Source: an uncultured Pelagibacteraceae bacterium
GTDB taxonomy: Bacteria; Pseudomonadota; Alphaproteobacteria; Pelagibacterales; Pelagibacteraceae
Direction: 5' to 3'
Assembly (NCBI GenBank): GCA_902620525.1
Contig: CACNIK010000001.1
Coordinates: forward strand, 101,001 to 165,000
DNA: 64,000 nucleotides
Shown here one piece after another: positions 17,022 through 25,674 of the stretch. A program made the translations under genes and the position numbers. The first letter of the stretch is position 1. Each line of letters opens with the position of its first letter. Below the pieces are notes generated by a model that was not told where the DNA came from, searched no databases, and saw nothing but the letters and a program-made list of their open reading frames with translations.

Positions 17022-17920
17022 AAATTTGTTTTATAAATTTTTTTCCAAGCTGTAGCGTGGTTTTTTCCAAGCACAGTCCCTTCAGCGTTACACTCGGTGC
17101 ATGGTTTGTCACATCGGTTACCCTCAAGAAGATTTTTTCTAAATTTAGAGATAGTTGAACCAGTCCAAATTTCAAAGAAATCTTCCTTTGCAATGTTTCC
17201 TGTTGTCATTTTTCTTTGCCAATCTTGAGGGCATAAAAATACGTCCCCATTCCAATCAATTAACACAGAGTAAGACGGGTAATTGCAATAAGTGAAGGTG
17301 CCTATTGAATCTTGATTTCCAATATCTATAGTTCCTGTTCTATTTGTAAGCTTTAGACCATAGTCTTTGTCAGCACCATGCCATCTGTCTCTTAATATTA
17401 CAAAATCTTCAGGAACTTTAGCCTCTCTTGTCATGTTCTTAAATTTTGTAACTTGTTCAGGACCATCGTATAAACTTATTAAAAGTTTGTTTACATTAGA
17501 GTTGTATAATTTATTAATAATTTCAGGTTTTAACGTATCCCCATTAGTTACTATTTCTACAAAAGATGCTTCGGCAAGTTTTTTCGACATCTCAAAAACC
17601 CCTTTATGTAACATTGGTTCACCGTATCCACATAAAGTTACTGATCCTTGATAATTAATTTTTTTTAAATCATTTGTTAGTTTTTCAACTAAAGACATGG
17701 TCATTTTTTGATAAGTGTTTGGAGCAATTTTGGGATCTGCTTTTGGACAGAATGAACAGGATCTATTACAAACATCAATAATACTTAGTTCAATCCAACT
17801 TGGTATTGGAACATTATTATGAAAAACTAATTTATCATCAACGATGACTGTTCGTCTTTTAAGGTTTAATTTAATAGCTTTTTGAAGCTTTTTGGTTCTT
17901 TTATATTTTTGATCTGTCAT
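17018..17920 (-). CDS. Radical SAM protein with SPASM-like C-terminus
   Basis: Residues Cys51-x3-Cys55-x2-Cys58 (CNRSCSFC) hold the radical SAM 4Fe-4S cluster, with GYGEPMLHKG near 98 as the GGE-like SAM site. The C-terminus has further cysteines (CNYPSY, FLCPQD, CDKPCTEC) typical of SPASM auxiliary clusters. The 300-residue enzyme heads the 17920-12747 operon. Its start is 26 bases past the -10 box of a motif-containing promoter at 17947-17975. The substrate is unknown. Confidence 0.8.
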   Translation of the reverse strand: MTDQKYKRTKKLQKAIKLNLKRRTVIVDDKLVFHNNVPIPSWIELSIIDVCNRSCSFCPKADPKIAPNTYQKMTMSLVEKLTNDLKKINYQGSVTLCGYGEPMLHKGVFEMSKKLAEASFVEIVTNGDTLKPEIINKLYNSNVNKLLISLYDGPEQVTKFKNMTREAKVPEDFVILRDRWHGADKDYGLKLTNRTGTIDIGNQDSIGTFTYCNYPSYSVLIDWNGDVFLCPQDWQRKMTTGNIAKEDFFEIWTGSTISKFRKNLLEGNRCDKPCTECNAEGTVLGKNHATAWKKIYKTNL

Positions 17921-17946
17921 TAATTATATTTTTTATTTATTTTAAT

Positions 17947-17975
17947 TTTTTAACGTTCAATATTTGAACAGTCAA
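17947..17975 (-). promoter_or_regulatory. Island promoter with palindromic operator, copy 1
   Basis: The operator GTTCAATATTTGAAC is at 17955-17969. On the minus strand TTGACT (17970-17975) is the -35 box and TAAAAA (17947-17952) the -10, with the operator filling the 17-bp spacer. It drives the operon starting at 17920. Confidence 0.65.
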
Positions 17976-18040
17976 TTACTTTAGTGATTAGATATACGAT
18001 TTTTAATAAAATAATCTATATATTTTGTGATTTGAGCTCA

Positions 18041-18172
18041 TTATGCTGTGAAATGCGACGGTTTATTTATAACAGAATTTATATACTTTGAATATCTGCT
18101 CGAAATACTTAATACATTGTTTCTTACATATTTACCGTTAGAAACATCGTATTTTAATTTATAAACAAAGTC
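18041..18172 (-). pseudogene. Possible gene remnant in the 330-base gap 17921-18250
   Basis: The gap 17921-18250 contains the copy 1 promoter and no intact gene. A 43-codon open stretch without a start codon ends at TAA 18041-18043; it reads NVLSISSRYSKYINSVINK, like a real C-terminus. A neighbouring open stretch in another frame lies just upstream (about 18165-18215). It may be a decayed end of a deleted gene, but chance openness cannot be excluded. Confidence 0.3.
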
Positions 18173-18250
18173 CTAAAGTAGTTTTTTAATAATTGGTGTG
18201 ACAAGAATTTAATAAAAGCAATAAATTACTTTGAAAGATTTATGAAAAGA

Positions 18251-19645
18251 CTAATAAAGTTTTAAATTTTTCTTTTTTTTGTAACCATTTATTATTGCAA
18301 GTAAGAAAAACAAAAAGGACGAATTGCTAGAGCCAAAAAAACTTCCAGAACTTCTAATTGGGAAAAGCTCAACTAAAATGAGTACTAAGAAACAAAATAT
18401 GAACACGTTTTCTTTCATACTTAATTTTTTTAAGGTTGATATTTTATTTTTCAAAATAGAAAATATTAAATATATAAATAATAAAGTACCAATTATGCCT
18501 ACATCATTTAAAATATCTAAATAATAATTATGTGGATGTGACTCACAAGCTCTATTGGGTAAATGAAGTTTAGTTTTGCATCTTGTTTTAAAAGATTTTA
18601 TCCCACTTCCTATAAATGGTTTTTCAGTCCATAGTTCAATTGCTGTCAAATAAATTGCTGAATGGCCACTGCCGAAGACCATTACATTATATTTTTTTTT
18701 TATTTTTTGATTTACTGTACCATCTTCTTTTAGAAGTTTTTTATCAAAAAAAATTTTTTCCTTTTCTAATTCGGGATATTTATTTTTAAAATTACTTGAT
18801 AAAAAATTTGAAGCAGAGACGATATTATCGAAAAAACTTACATAATAATTTTTTAAATTTTCTTGCGATTTAATTGATGAAAAAAAAATCATTATACTTA
18901 ATAAAATTGAGGCTATTATCTGATATCGAATTTTTTTAATGAATAAAAAAAATAGAAATAGTGTAAGTAGAAACATTATAAGAGGCATACGGTTTCCAGA
19001 AAATAAAATTGATGTGAAAAAGATTACAGATAGAAATATAAAAATATATGAATTTTTTATTTTAATTTTTTTTGTAAATAAGATTGGGTAAAAAAGTAAA
19101 ACAAAAAAACAAAATCTTTGAATATAACCACCAGCTATGAGCTCCTCTTTTAAAAAACCACTCAAATGATATTGGCTATATTCATAAGCTTTAAACCCAA
19201 AAATATTTACCCCAAAGAAAAATTGAAAAATTATATCAAAAGATAAAAGTAATACAGATATAGTAACTGAGATCAAAAAGTATCTAAAATTAAATTTTCC
19301 AACATTAATAAAAATACTCGTTATTAAAAAAAAAGGTAAATATCTTAAATATTTTAATGATTTAAAAAATTGCTCATTATGTAAATCTTTAATGTTTGCT
19401 AAATAAGTAAAAAGTATTATTAAAATAAAAAAAGATGTTGCTATAAATGTAATCTTTTTATTTAATAAATTAAATTTGTCATATAAGCTTATTGTTCCTA
19501 TAAGACTAATTGATATGATAGTTAAATTTAAAACTGCATTTCCAATTAAAAAAGAAATTGGAAAAATAAAAAATAATATATTTAGTATTTTGTAATTTAT
19601 TTCATTAAAATTTTTTATTTGCATTTTTATAAAATATTTTGTCAT
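18251..19645 (-). CDS. O-antigen ligase family membrane protein (Wzy_C)
   Basis: A 464-residue protein with about ten hydrophobic segments. The large periplasmic loop ends in FIGSGIKSFKTRCKTKLHLPNRACESHPHNYYLD, where Arg and the HPHN motif are the signature of WaaL/Wzy-type ligases and polymerases. It would join polysaccharide to lipid A core or polymerise repeat units at the outer face of the inner membrane. The ATG at 19645 is five bases beyond the 3' end of the tRNA-Val-like gene, so both may be on one transcript. Confidence 0.85.
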   Translation of the reverse strand: MTKYFIKMQIKNFNEINYKILNILFFIFPISFLIGNAVLNLTIISISLIGTISLYDKFNLLNKKITFIATSFFILIILFTYLANIKDLHNEQFFKSLKYLRYLPFFLITSIFINVGKFNFRYFLISVTISVLLLSFDIIFQFFFGVNIFGFKAYEYSQYHLSGFLKEELIAGGYIQRFCFFVLLFYPILFTKKIKIKNSYIFIFLSVIFFTSILFSGNRMPLIMFLLTLFLFFLFIKKIRYQIIASILLSIMIFFSSIKSQENLKNYYVSFFDNIVSASNFLSSNFKNKYPELEKEKIFFDKKLLKEDGTVNQKIKKKYNVMVFGSGHSAIYLTAIELWTEKPFIGSGIKSFKTRCKTKLHLPNRACESHPHNYYLDILNDVGIIGTLLFIYLIFSILKNKISTLKKLSMKENVFIFCFLVLILVELFPIRSSGSFFGSSNSSFLFFLLAIINGYKKKKNLKLY

Positions 19646-19649
19646 TAGT

Positions 19650-19724
19650 TGGTGGACCGTGTAGGTAACGCTCCTACTACCCCTCCCATGTCAAGGGAGT
19701 ACTCTACTTTTGAGCTAACGGTCC
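19650..19724 (-). tRNA. tRNA-Val(GAC)-like gene with abnormal D and T loops
   Basis: A 75-base sequence folds into a complete cloverleaf: acceptor GGACCGT/ACGGTCC, D stem GCTC/GAGT, anticodon stem CTCCC/GGGAG with loop TTGACAT (anticodon GAC), T stem GTAGG/CCTAC, A73 and encoded CCA. Both elbow loops are unusual. The D loop AAAAGTA lacks the G18-G19 pair, and the T loop AGCGTTA replaces TTCRANY; position 48 is A. Stems are fully paired, which argues against random decay. It lies inside the surface-sugar island between a glycosyltransferase and the O-antigen ligase. Confidence 0.75.
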
Positions 19725-19786
19725 CTAAAATATTATTTTAATCAATTATTATATGATTAATAAAAATTTTTCTATAATTTAAAAAA

Positions 19787-20866
19787 TTAATGAGAGTTTT
19801 GTCTTAATGATATAATTTGTTTGGCTCTTCTAAAGCACATAAATTCTAATAATCTACTCATTTTCCAACTAATTGCTCTTGGTATCCATTTATTCTCTTT
19901 TTCTGAACATGAATAGTTTTTAATAGCTTTTTTAACTTCCTCTTTTGTTAGGATGTCTGAGATTAATTTTCTTAAGTTTTTTTTACCTTGTTGTAAGTTT
20001 ATCTTTTTTAAAATAATTGATCTACTGAATGAAACTAAAGCACCTATAGTGAAATAAATTAAAGCCTGATCAGAAAGCTTCGTGCTTTCTTTTGCTGATA
20101 AACCTCTTTTCCTAAAACAATTTTCTACACTATTTTTAGCTACTATAAAGTTTGACATTGGAAAATTTCTTATTCCCTCAGAGATGCCACTACTAACATT
20201 TGGATAAATATGGTAAAAGTAAAGCTGTTTTCTAATATATTTTACTTTATTGCAATAAGCTAGGACATCCCAAGAAAATGTCTCGTCTTCTAAATATCTC
20301 ATTTCTTTTTTAAAATTGATATTATTTTTTTCAATTATTGATCTTTTGAAAAGCCGTCCTGTAATGCCTAGCAGGCCGTCAGAATATAACGGATCGTATA
20401 ATCTTTTTTTTATTTCATCAGTTATTTCCTGACCTATAAAAACTTTATTACTATCGTAGAGATAAAATTTCTCTCTTAACATTTTATTTTTTTTAATAAC
20501 TATCTTATCACTCATTACTAAATCGGAATTATCTTTTTTTGCTTCATAATATAAAGATTTAAAAGTGTCTTTAGCTATATCATCATCAACGTCTAAAAAA
20601 TAAATAAATTCACCACTTGCTACCTGTAGTCCTGAATTTCTAGCAGAAGCTGGGCCAATATTTTTTTTGTGTGAAATTAGTTTTATTGAAGAAGAATAAT
20701 TTTCTTTAATTATTTTTACACCGTTGTCGGTTGATCCATCGTCAATCATAATAATCTCATATGGTTTATCAAAATCTTGATTGATTAACGAATTAATGCA
20801 TTTATTTAAGAAAATTTTAGCATTATAAAAAGGAATAATTACACTAATTGTATATGGCTCTGACAT
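19787..20866 (-). CDS. Family 2 glycosyltransferase
   Basis: This 359-residue GT-A enzyme starts SVIIPFYNAKIFLNKCINSL, with the nucleotide motif IDDGSTDNG at 41-49 and the metal-binding FLDVDDD near 93. ED in YLEDETFSWD near 193 fits the catalytic base region. It transfers a sugar in the cytoplasm to a lipid-linked glycan. It lies 24 bases after the radical SAM gene and 62 before the tRNA-like gene, in one leftward unit. Confidence 0.88.
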   Translation of the reverse strand: MSEPYTISVIIPFYNAKIFLNKCINSLINQDFDKPYEIIMIDDGSTDNGVKIIKENYSSSIKLISHKKNIGPASARNSGLQVASGEFIYFLDVDDDIAKDTFKSLYYEAKKDNSDLVMSDKIVIKKNKMLREKFYLYDSNKVFIGQEITDEIKKRLYDPLYSDGLLGITGRLFKRSIIEKNNINFKKEMRYLEDETFSWDVLAYCNKVKYIRKQLYFYHIYPNVSSGISEGIRNFPMSNFIVAKNSVENCFRKRGLSAKESTKLSDQALIYFTIGALVSFSRSIILKKINLQQGKKNLRKLISDILTKEEVKKAIKNYSCSEKENKWIPRAISWKMSRLLEFMCFRRAKQIISLRQNSH

Positions 20867-20890
20867 GAAAATATTAGCTTTGATAACAAA

Positions 20891-22129
20891 CTATTCGTAC
20901 TCTTTATAAAGTATTGGACTGTCTACTTGCTCACCTGCAGCTATCATTCCTCTTCCATCATATCCTAATTTACTTGAAGGATCATAAGGCCTACCATCAC
21001 AAAAATCACATCCGGGGAAAAACTTTGCATTTTTTACTAATCTACGAATTTGTTGATTTATATTTTTAGAATTTGTCAATAAATCTACATAATTTGCAGG
21101 ATTGTCTGGAATAGCTTTTAAGTTAGCTGCATTAGCTATGAAAGGACATCTGTAAAGTTTTCCATGTAACAGAGTGTAAATGTATTTTACGCAACATTGT
21201 TTAAAAACTTCTTTTAGATCTGAAGTTGATCTTTTATGATGTTTAATGTTGCTACAATCTACCCAATCACTCGCAAGTTGCCTATCAAAAGTTAATTTAT
21301 ACTTATTTAATCTATCTGTCATTTTGTCAATGTTTCTAGATAGATCCCCATAATCGGTAATTGTAAAATTTACCTTTTTGCCTTGTAATAATTCCAGTTG
21401 TTCTTCTTTAGGAGATATGGTTGCATTTGTATAAATAAATATCTTAGCTTCAGAATTTGTTTTACTTATTGCATTAACAACATTTGCCCAATCTTTATTC
21501 ATTAGAGGCTCTCCACCAATTACTCTAAACTCTGATATATAATCAACATTTTTATTTAAAACATCAATTGCTTTAACTATTTTTTCTAACGATGTATTTT
21601 TCGGATTTTGGTAATACTGCATTAAATTTGAACAGTTTCGACATTTCAAAGAACATTTGGTAGTTATCATAACATCTAAACTTCGCATGTATGTTTTACT
21701 TTCATCAAAATAAAACTCATGGCTTTTTTTACACACATCTAGTCTTGATTTTAAATAACTTGAAGAAACTCTATGTTTGTATTTATTGACATCATAATTT
21801 TTTAGTAATTCAAGGGGTGAATAAAATTCGTCATAACCCAAATCAATTAATTGATCTGCGCACTCTTGTACATGTTGAGATGCAATTATAAATCTAGCTT
21901 TAGGGAAGTGCTTAGGAAGCTGAGGAGTGTGATAAACATTTAACCCATTAAAAGGTTTTTCTGACTTTCTTTTTTCACTATCACAAATTCCAGATATATT
22001 TATACCTTTTTCACTACAAGCGTTCGCTACAGCTTCTGCTTCATGAACTGCTGCTACAATTATTATTGGTGATCCAGGGGACTTTAAATATTGCTCACAG
22101 TTATATTTTACTTTTGACTCATCATTCAT
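20891..22129 (-). CDS. Radical SAM protein with N-terminal nucleotide-binding-like domain
   Basis: The 412-residue protein has two parts. Residues 1-115 look like a Rossmann-type sensor or sugar-acetyltransferase N-domain (PIIIVAAVHEAEAVANACSE). From 150 there is a radical SAM domain with CSLKCRNC (Cys159, Cys163, Cys166) and FRVIGGEPLMNKDW. C-terminal cysteines (CCVKY, YRCPF, FFPGCDFCDGRP) suggest auxiliary clusters. It heads the unit with a glycosyltransferase, tRNA-like gene and O-antigen ligase. The predicted transcription start coincides with its ATG. Confidence 0.78.
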   Translation of the reverse strand: MNDESKVKYNCEQYLKSPGSPIIIVAAVHEAEAVANACSEKGINISGICDSEKRKSEKPFNGLNVYHTPQLPKHFPKARFIIASQHVQECADQLIDLGYDEFYSPLELLKNYDVNKYKHRVSSSYLKSRLDVCKKSHEFYFDESKTYMRSLDVMITTKCSLKCRNCSNLMQYYQNPKNTSLEKIVKAIDVLNKNVDYISEFRVIGGEPLMNKDWANVVNAISKTNSEAKIFIYTNATISPKEEQLELLQGKKVNFTITDYGDLSRNIDKMTDRLNKYKLTFDRQLASDWVDCSNIKHHKRSTSDLKEVFKQCCVKYIYTLLHGKLYRCPFIANAANLKAIPDNPANYVDLLTNSKNINQQIRRLVKNAKFFPGCDFCDGRPYDPSSKLGYDGRGMIAAGEQVDSPILYKEYE

Positions 22130-22135
22130 AAGCTT

Positions 22136-22164
22136 ATGATAGAAACATATAATACAAAAGTCAA
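22136..22164 (-). promoter_or_regulatory. Predicted promoter of the 22129 operon, possibly leaderless
   Basis: On the minus strand TTGACT (22159-22164) and TATCAT (22136-22141) are 17 bp apart. Counting seven bases on from the -10 places transcription start at the A of the ATG (22129). Confidence 0.5.
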
Positions 22165-22173
22165 CTAACTAGT

Positions 22174-22188
22174 GTTCATTAAATGAAC
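22174..22188. promoter_or_regulatory. Island palindromic operator, copy 2
   Basis: GTTCATTAAATGAAC is a near-perfect 15-bp palindrome with 7-bp arms. Unlike most copies it sits just upstream of the -35 box of the 22129 promoter, an activator-like position, not in the spacer. Confidence 0.65.
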
Positions 22189-22241
22189 AATTTAGGGTAA
22201 ATTAACAAGGATTTTATACATTACTTAGAAGCTTTAAATTT

Positions 22242-23027
22242 TCAATTAAATACATAACTAAGAAAATATTTTATCTTCAATTTGAAACGATACACTTTAA
22301 TTTTAAATAAAGAAAGGTTGAGTTTTTTGAAATAATTTTCATTTTTATTTAGCCAAGTTTCAAGCTCATTTAAATGAATAGAAATTTTGTTGGAAAAGTT
22401 TTTTTCATGTACTCTGTAATAAGCTAGGGGCTTTTCTACGCAGAAAAATTTCTCTTTAAGGCTTAATTTAATGAAAAAATCAAAATCACCAATTATGTTA
22501 TATTTCTCATTAAATCTTTTTTTCACAAAAATTTTTTTATTAATCATAACTGTTAAAATACCAATTTTATAAGAATTGAGTAATGATTGTGTTATATTTT
22601 CAGAATGTTGTTTATTATAAAAATTTAAAGTTTTTGTATTTTTAAATTGATTATAAATAAAATAATTAGAGTATATAAAATTTAATTTTTTTTTTTCAAT
22701 AATTCTAACTTGATCTTTAAGCTTACTCCTAATCCACCAATCATCAGTGTCTAAAAAACTTATATACTTTCCTTTAGCTTTTTTAATCGCTAAATTTCTA
22801 GCCTTATATAAATTTAGCTTTTTTTTAGATTTATAATATTTAATTCTATCGTCTTTGAAGCTTTTTAATATTTTTCTACTATCATCATTAGATTTATTGT
22901 CAAAAAATATAAGTTCCCAGTTTTTATATTTTTGACTCTGCAGACTTTTTAAACTCTGCTTTAAATATTTGCCTCCGTTATGGCAATTCATAATTACACT
23001 AATTAAAGGATAGCTAATTCTTGGCAT
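22242..23027 (-). CDS. Family 2 glycosyltransferase
   Basis: This 261-residue GT-A enzyme has the nucleotide-sugar motif SVIMNCHNGGKYLKQSLKSL, FFDNKSNDDS near 42 and the metal motif FLDTDDWW near 92. Its start overlaps the epimerase gene by 14 bases. It is the last gene of the eight-gene leftward unit that begins with the MarR-type regulator at 29339 and makes and attaches CDP- and other nucleotide sugars. Confidence 0.88.
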   Translation of the reverse strand: MPRISYPLISVIMNCHNGGKYLKQSLKSLQSQKYKNWELIFFDNKSNDDSRKILKSFKDDRIKYYKSKKKLNLYKARNLAIKKAKGKYISFLDTDDWWIRSKLKDQVRIIEKKKLNFIYSNYFIYNQFKNTKTLNFYNKQHSENITQSLLNSYKIGILTVMINKKIFVKKRFNEKYNIIGDFDFFIKLSLKEKFFCVEKPLAYYRVHEKNFSNKISIHLNELETWLNKNENYFKKLNLSLFKIKVYRFKLKIKYFLSYVFN

Positions 23028-23904
23028 AAAAATTAATTGTTTTAATTAAACCTTTTTTAAGACTTGTTTTCGGTTTCCAATTAAATTCTTTTTTAACACG
23101 AGATATATCAGGATAAAGTTTATTTATTTCGTCTTTTCTCATCCTAATACTTCCAAATAAAGGTCTACCCTTCTTTATAATATTAAATATTAAATTTATT
23201 ACCTTTTTGACTTTAACGGGTTTTCCATACCCAATATTAAAAATTTTGTTTTTGAATTTTTTCTTATAAATAATCTTAATAATGAGGCTAATAAAATCAT
23301 CAACATACAAAAAATCTCTCTCTTGATTTCCACTGCTGCAAGGAAATGCTTTGTTCTCAATACAAGATTTAATTACCATAGGAATTAACCTATTATCCTT
23401 TTGATAAGGACCATAAACTTGATAGGGCCTTATAATTACATAATTGCTTATATTTTTTTTTAACAATGAAGATGCTTTATATTTTGCCTTTCCATAGTAG
23501 GAAATTGGATAGCAAATTGTATTTTCTTTTTGCGGTGACAATTTTTTTCCATATTCTAAAGAGCTACCTATCTGTAAGAATAATTCAATTTTTTTAAGAT
23601 TTAATACTTTTAGTAAATTATTTAATCCTATGTAATGAACTTTTAAATTTTCATTATTTTTTTTATGGTCTATGTTTCCAGACAAATTTATTATTACATC
23701 ATAATTTTTTTTTATTTTCTTTCGAAGAATTAAGATTTTGCTAATATCACAAAAAATATAAGTTATGTTTCTTATTCTTTTTGAAGCATCAATTTTAAAT
23801 TTACTTAATGAATAAAGATCGAACTTGCCTATTCGAGATAATTTTCTAAGTAAATTATGGCCAAGAAATCCTGATCCTCCAATAATTAAAATTTTTTTTT
23901 TCAT
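23014..23904 (-). CDS. NAD-dependent nucleotide-sugar epimerase/dehydratase
   Basis: The 296-residue extended SDR starts IIGGSGFLGHNLLRKLS (Rossmann GxxGxxG), with the active-site SYYGKAKY (Tyr-x3-Lys) near 135. RPYQVYGPYQ near 160 binds substrate. Placed after rfbF and rfbG, it may act on CDP-4-keto-6-deoxyglucose as a reductase or epimerase, like CDP-paratose or abequose synthase. That role is inferred from neighbours only. Confidence 0.85.
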   Translation of the reverse strand: MKKKILIIGGSGFLGHNLLRKLSRIGKFDLYSLSKFKIDASKRIRNITYIFCDISKILILRKKIKKNYDVIINLSGNIDHKKNNENLKVHYIGLNNLLKVLNLKKIELFLQIGSSLEYGKKLSPQKENTICYPISYYGKAKYKASSLLKKNISNYVIIRPYQVYGPYQKDNRLIPMVIKSCIENKAFPCSSGNQERDFLYVDDFISLIIKIIYKKKFKNKIFNIGYGKPVKVKKVINLIFNIIKKGRPLFGSIRMRKDEINKLYPDISRVKKEFNWKPKTSLKKGLIKTINFYAKN

Positions 23905-23905
23905 T

Positions 23906-24595
23906 TTATTGAAAATTTTTTTTCTTGACTAAATACTCCAAATTTTCTTTATCTCTTAATGTGTCCATGCATTGCCATAGTTTATAATGTTTATAAGCGC
24001 CGAGTTTATTTAATTTACAAATATTTTCTAATGGTGATCTTTCTAAAATAGTTGAGTCATTTTTTAGAAATTTAAAAATTTTAGGTTCCATTACAAAAAA
24101 ACCGCCATTTATCCATCCTTCATCTAAAATTGATTTCTCTTTAAAATATTTGACTTTAGATCTTGAGATCTTAATCCCCCCGAATCTTGCAGGAGGTCTT
24201 ACTGCAGTCAATGTAACATAATTTTTATTTTTAATATGAAATTTTAATAAAGAGTTTATATCAACATTTGATAATCCATCGCCGTAAGTTAAAAGAAATC
24301 TTTCAGTCTGTAAAATTTTTTTTAGTCTTTTTATTCTTCCGCCTGTCATAGTATTTTTTCCAGTATCAATAACTTTAATATTTAGATTTTTTAGATTTTT
24401 TTTAAAATATTTTTTTATAATCCAACTTTTATAACCAGCTGCAATTATGAAATCACTAAATCCAAATTTTGTGTAATATTTTATAATTCTAACAATTATT
24501 GGTACACGAACAATTTTAACCATGGGTTTCGGTATTAACTTCGTATATTCTGATAATCTTGATCCTAAGCCGCCAGCTAAAATAACAACCTTCAT
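23906..24595 (-). CDS. rfbF: Glucose-1-phosphate cytidylyltransferase
   Basis: The 229-residue enzyme has the pyrophosphorylase signature LAGGLGSRLSEYTKLIPKPM at 6-25. LTYGDGLSNVDI near 100 carries the metal-binding Asp, and VRPPARFGGI and EKSILDEGWINGGFFV are specific to the RfbF subfamily. It is a little shorter than the usual 257 residues. It makes CDP-glucose for the dehydratase encoded immediately upstream; the two genes overlap by four bases. The pathway leads to CDP-linked 3,6-dideoxy or related sugars. Confidence 0.9.
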   Translation of the reverse strand: MKVVILAGGLGSRLSEYTKLIPKPMVKIVRVPIIVRIIKYYTKFGFSDFIIAAGYKSWIIKKYFKKNLKNLNIKVIDTGKNTMTGGRIKRLKKILQTERFLLTYGDGLSNVDINSLLKFHIKNKNYVTLTAVRPPARFGGIKISRSKVKYFKEKSILDEGWINGGFFVMEPKIFKFLKNDSTILERSPLENICKLNKLGAYKHYKLWQCMDTLRDKENLEYLVKKKNFQ

Positions 24596-25674
24596 ATATT
24601 TTTCAATAGTTTTTCAAAATAATTAATTTGTTCTAAAGATATTTTTTTAGTTTGATTTTTATTTTTTAAAGAAAAAGATTTGTACCAATTGATAGTTAAT
24701 TTTATGGAATTATCTATATTTAAAATTGGTTTCCATTTAATATATTTTTTAGCTTTAGAATTATCCAAATTTAATAGATAGTTCTCTTTAAAAATTTTTT
24801 TGGTATTTATTCTCCATTTTGCCGAAGGCCACAACTCTTTTGATTTTTTTAAAATTTCTATCACTTTGTAATTTTTGTTCATATCAGGGCCGAAATTAAA
24901 AGCTTCCCCATGTAATTTTTTATTTTTTTTAAGTTCAACGGCTAATGTCAAGTAACCTAAAATAACGTCAAATACGTGCTGCCACGGTCTAGTTGAATTT
25001 GGGTTTCTAATTTCAACTGATTTATTTTTCATCCAAGATTTCATGCAATCTGGAATTAATCTATCTTTTGACCAATCCCCCCCACCAATTACATTTCCCG
25101 CTCTTGCTACTGCAATAAAATTATTATTATTTTTCTTATTAAAAAATGACTTAACATAGGAATTTATTGCTATATCGGCCGCTGATTTAGATGCACCGTA
25201 TGGATCTACCCCTCCTAAAATGTCACTTTCTTTGTACCCTTTTTTAATTTCTAGATTTTTATAAGTTTTATCACTTGTGATAATTATTGAAATAGTCTCT
25301 TTTTTATTTTCTTTTAATGTCTCTAATAAGTTTATAGTCCCTAAAAGGTTTGTACTAAATGTTTCAATCGGTTTTTGATAAGATTTTCTTACTATAGCCT
25401 GAGCTGCTAAATGAAAAATAAAATCTGGTTTAAATTTTTTAATTTCTTTATTCAAAGATTTAAAGTTCCTCACATCCAATTTTTTAGATTTAATTTTTTT
25501 TAATTTTAAAAGCTTAAAGTGTGAGGGATTGGTAGGAATATTTAGTGATAATCCCAATACATTCGCTCCAAGTTCACTTAACCAAAGTGCTAGCCAAGAA
25601 CCTTTGAATCCGGTTTCACCAGTAATTATTATTTTTTTGTTATTAAAATTTTTACGTAATATATCTCTATTCAT
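24592..25674 (-). CDS. rfbG: CDP-glucose 4,6-dehydratase
   Basis: The 360-residue SDR has TGETGFKGSWLALWLSELGA (17-36), the hallmark start of CDP-glucose 4,6-dehydratases. Further motifs are HLAAQAIVRKSYQ, DPYGASKSAAD (Tyr-x3-Lys) near 155, NVIGGGDWSKDRLIPD near 195 and RPWQHVFD near 228. It converts CDP-glucose to CDP-4-keto-6-deoxyglucose with bound NAD. It overlaps rfbF and the cytidylyltransferase by four bases each. Confidence 0.93.
   Translation of the reverse strand: MNRDILRKNFNNKKIIITGETGFKGSWLALWLSELGANVLGLSLNIPTNPSHFKLLKLKKIKSKKLDVRNFKSLNKEIKKFKPDFIFHLAAQAIVRKSYQKPIETFSTNLLGTINLLETLKENKKETISIIITSDKTYKNLEIKKGYKESDILGGVDPYGASKSAADIAINSYVKSFFNKKNNNNFIAVARAGNVIGGGDWSKDRLIPDCMKSWMKNKSVEIRNPNSTRPWQHVFDVILGYLTLAVELKKNKKLHGEAFNFGPDMNKNYKVIEILKKSKELWPSAKWRINTKKIFKENYLLNLDNSKAKKYIKWKPILNIDNSIKLTINWYKSFSLKNKNQTKKISLEQINYFEKLLKNI

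Noticed and set aside
19650..19724. tRNA-like gene as an integration attachment site
   Set aside because: No integrase gene and no second partial copy of the tRNA end was noticed in the window.
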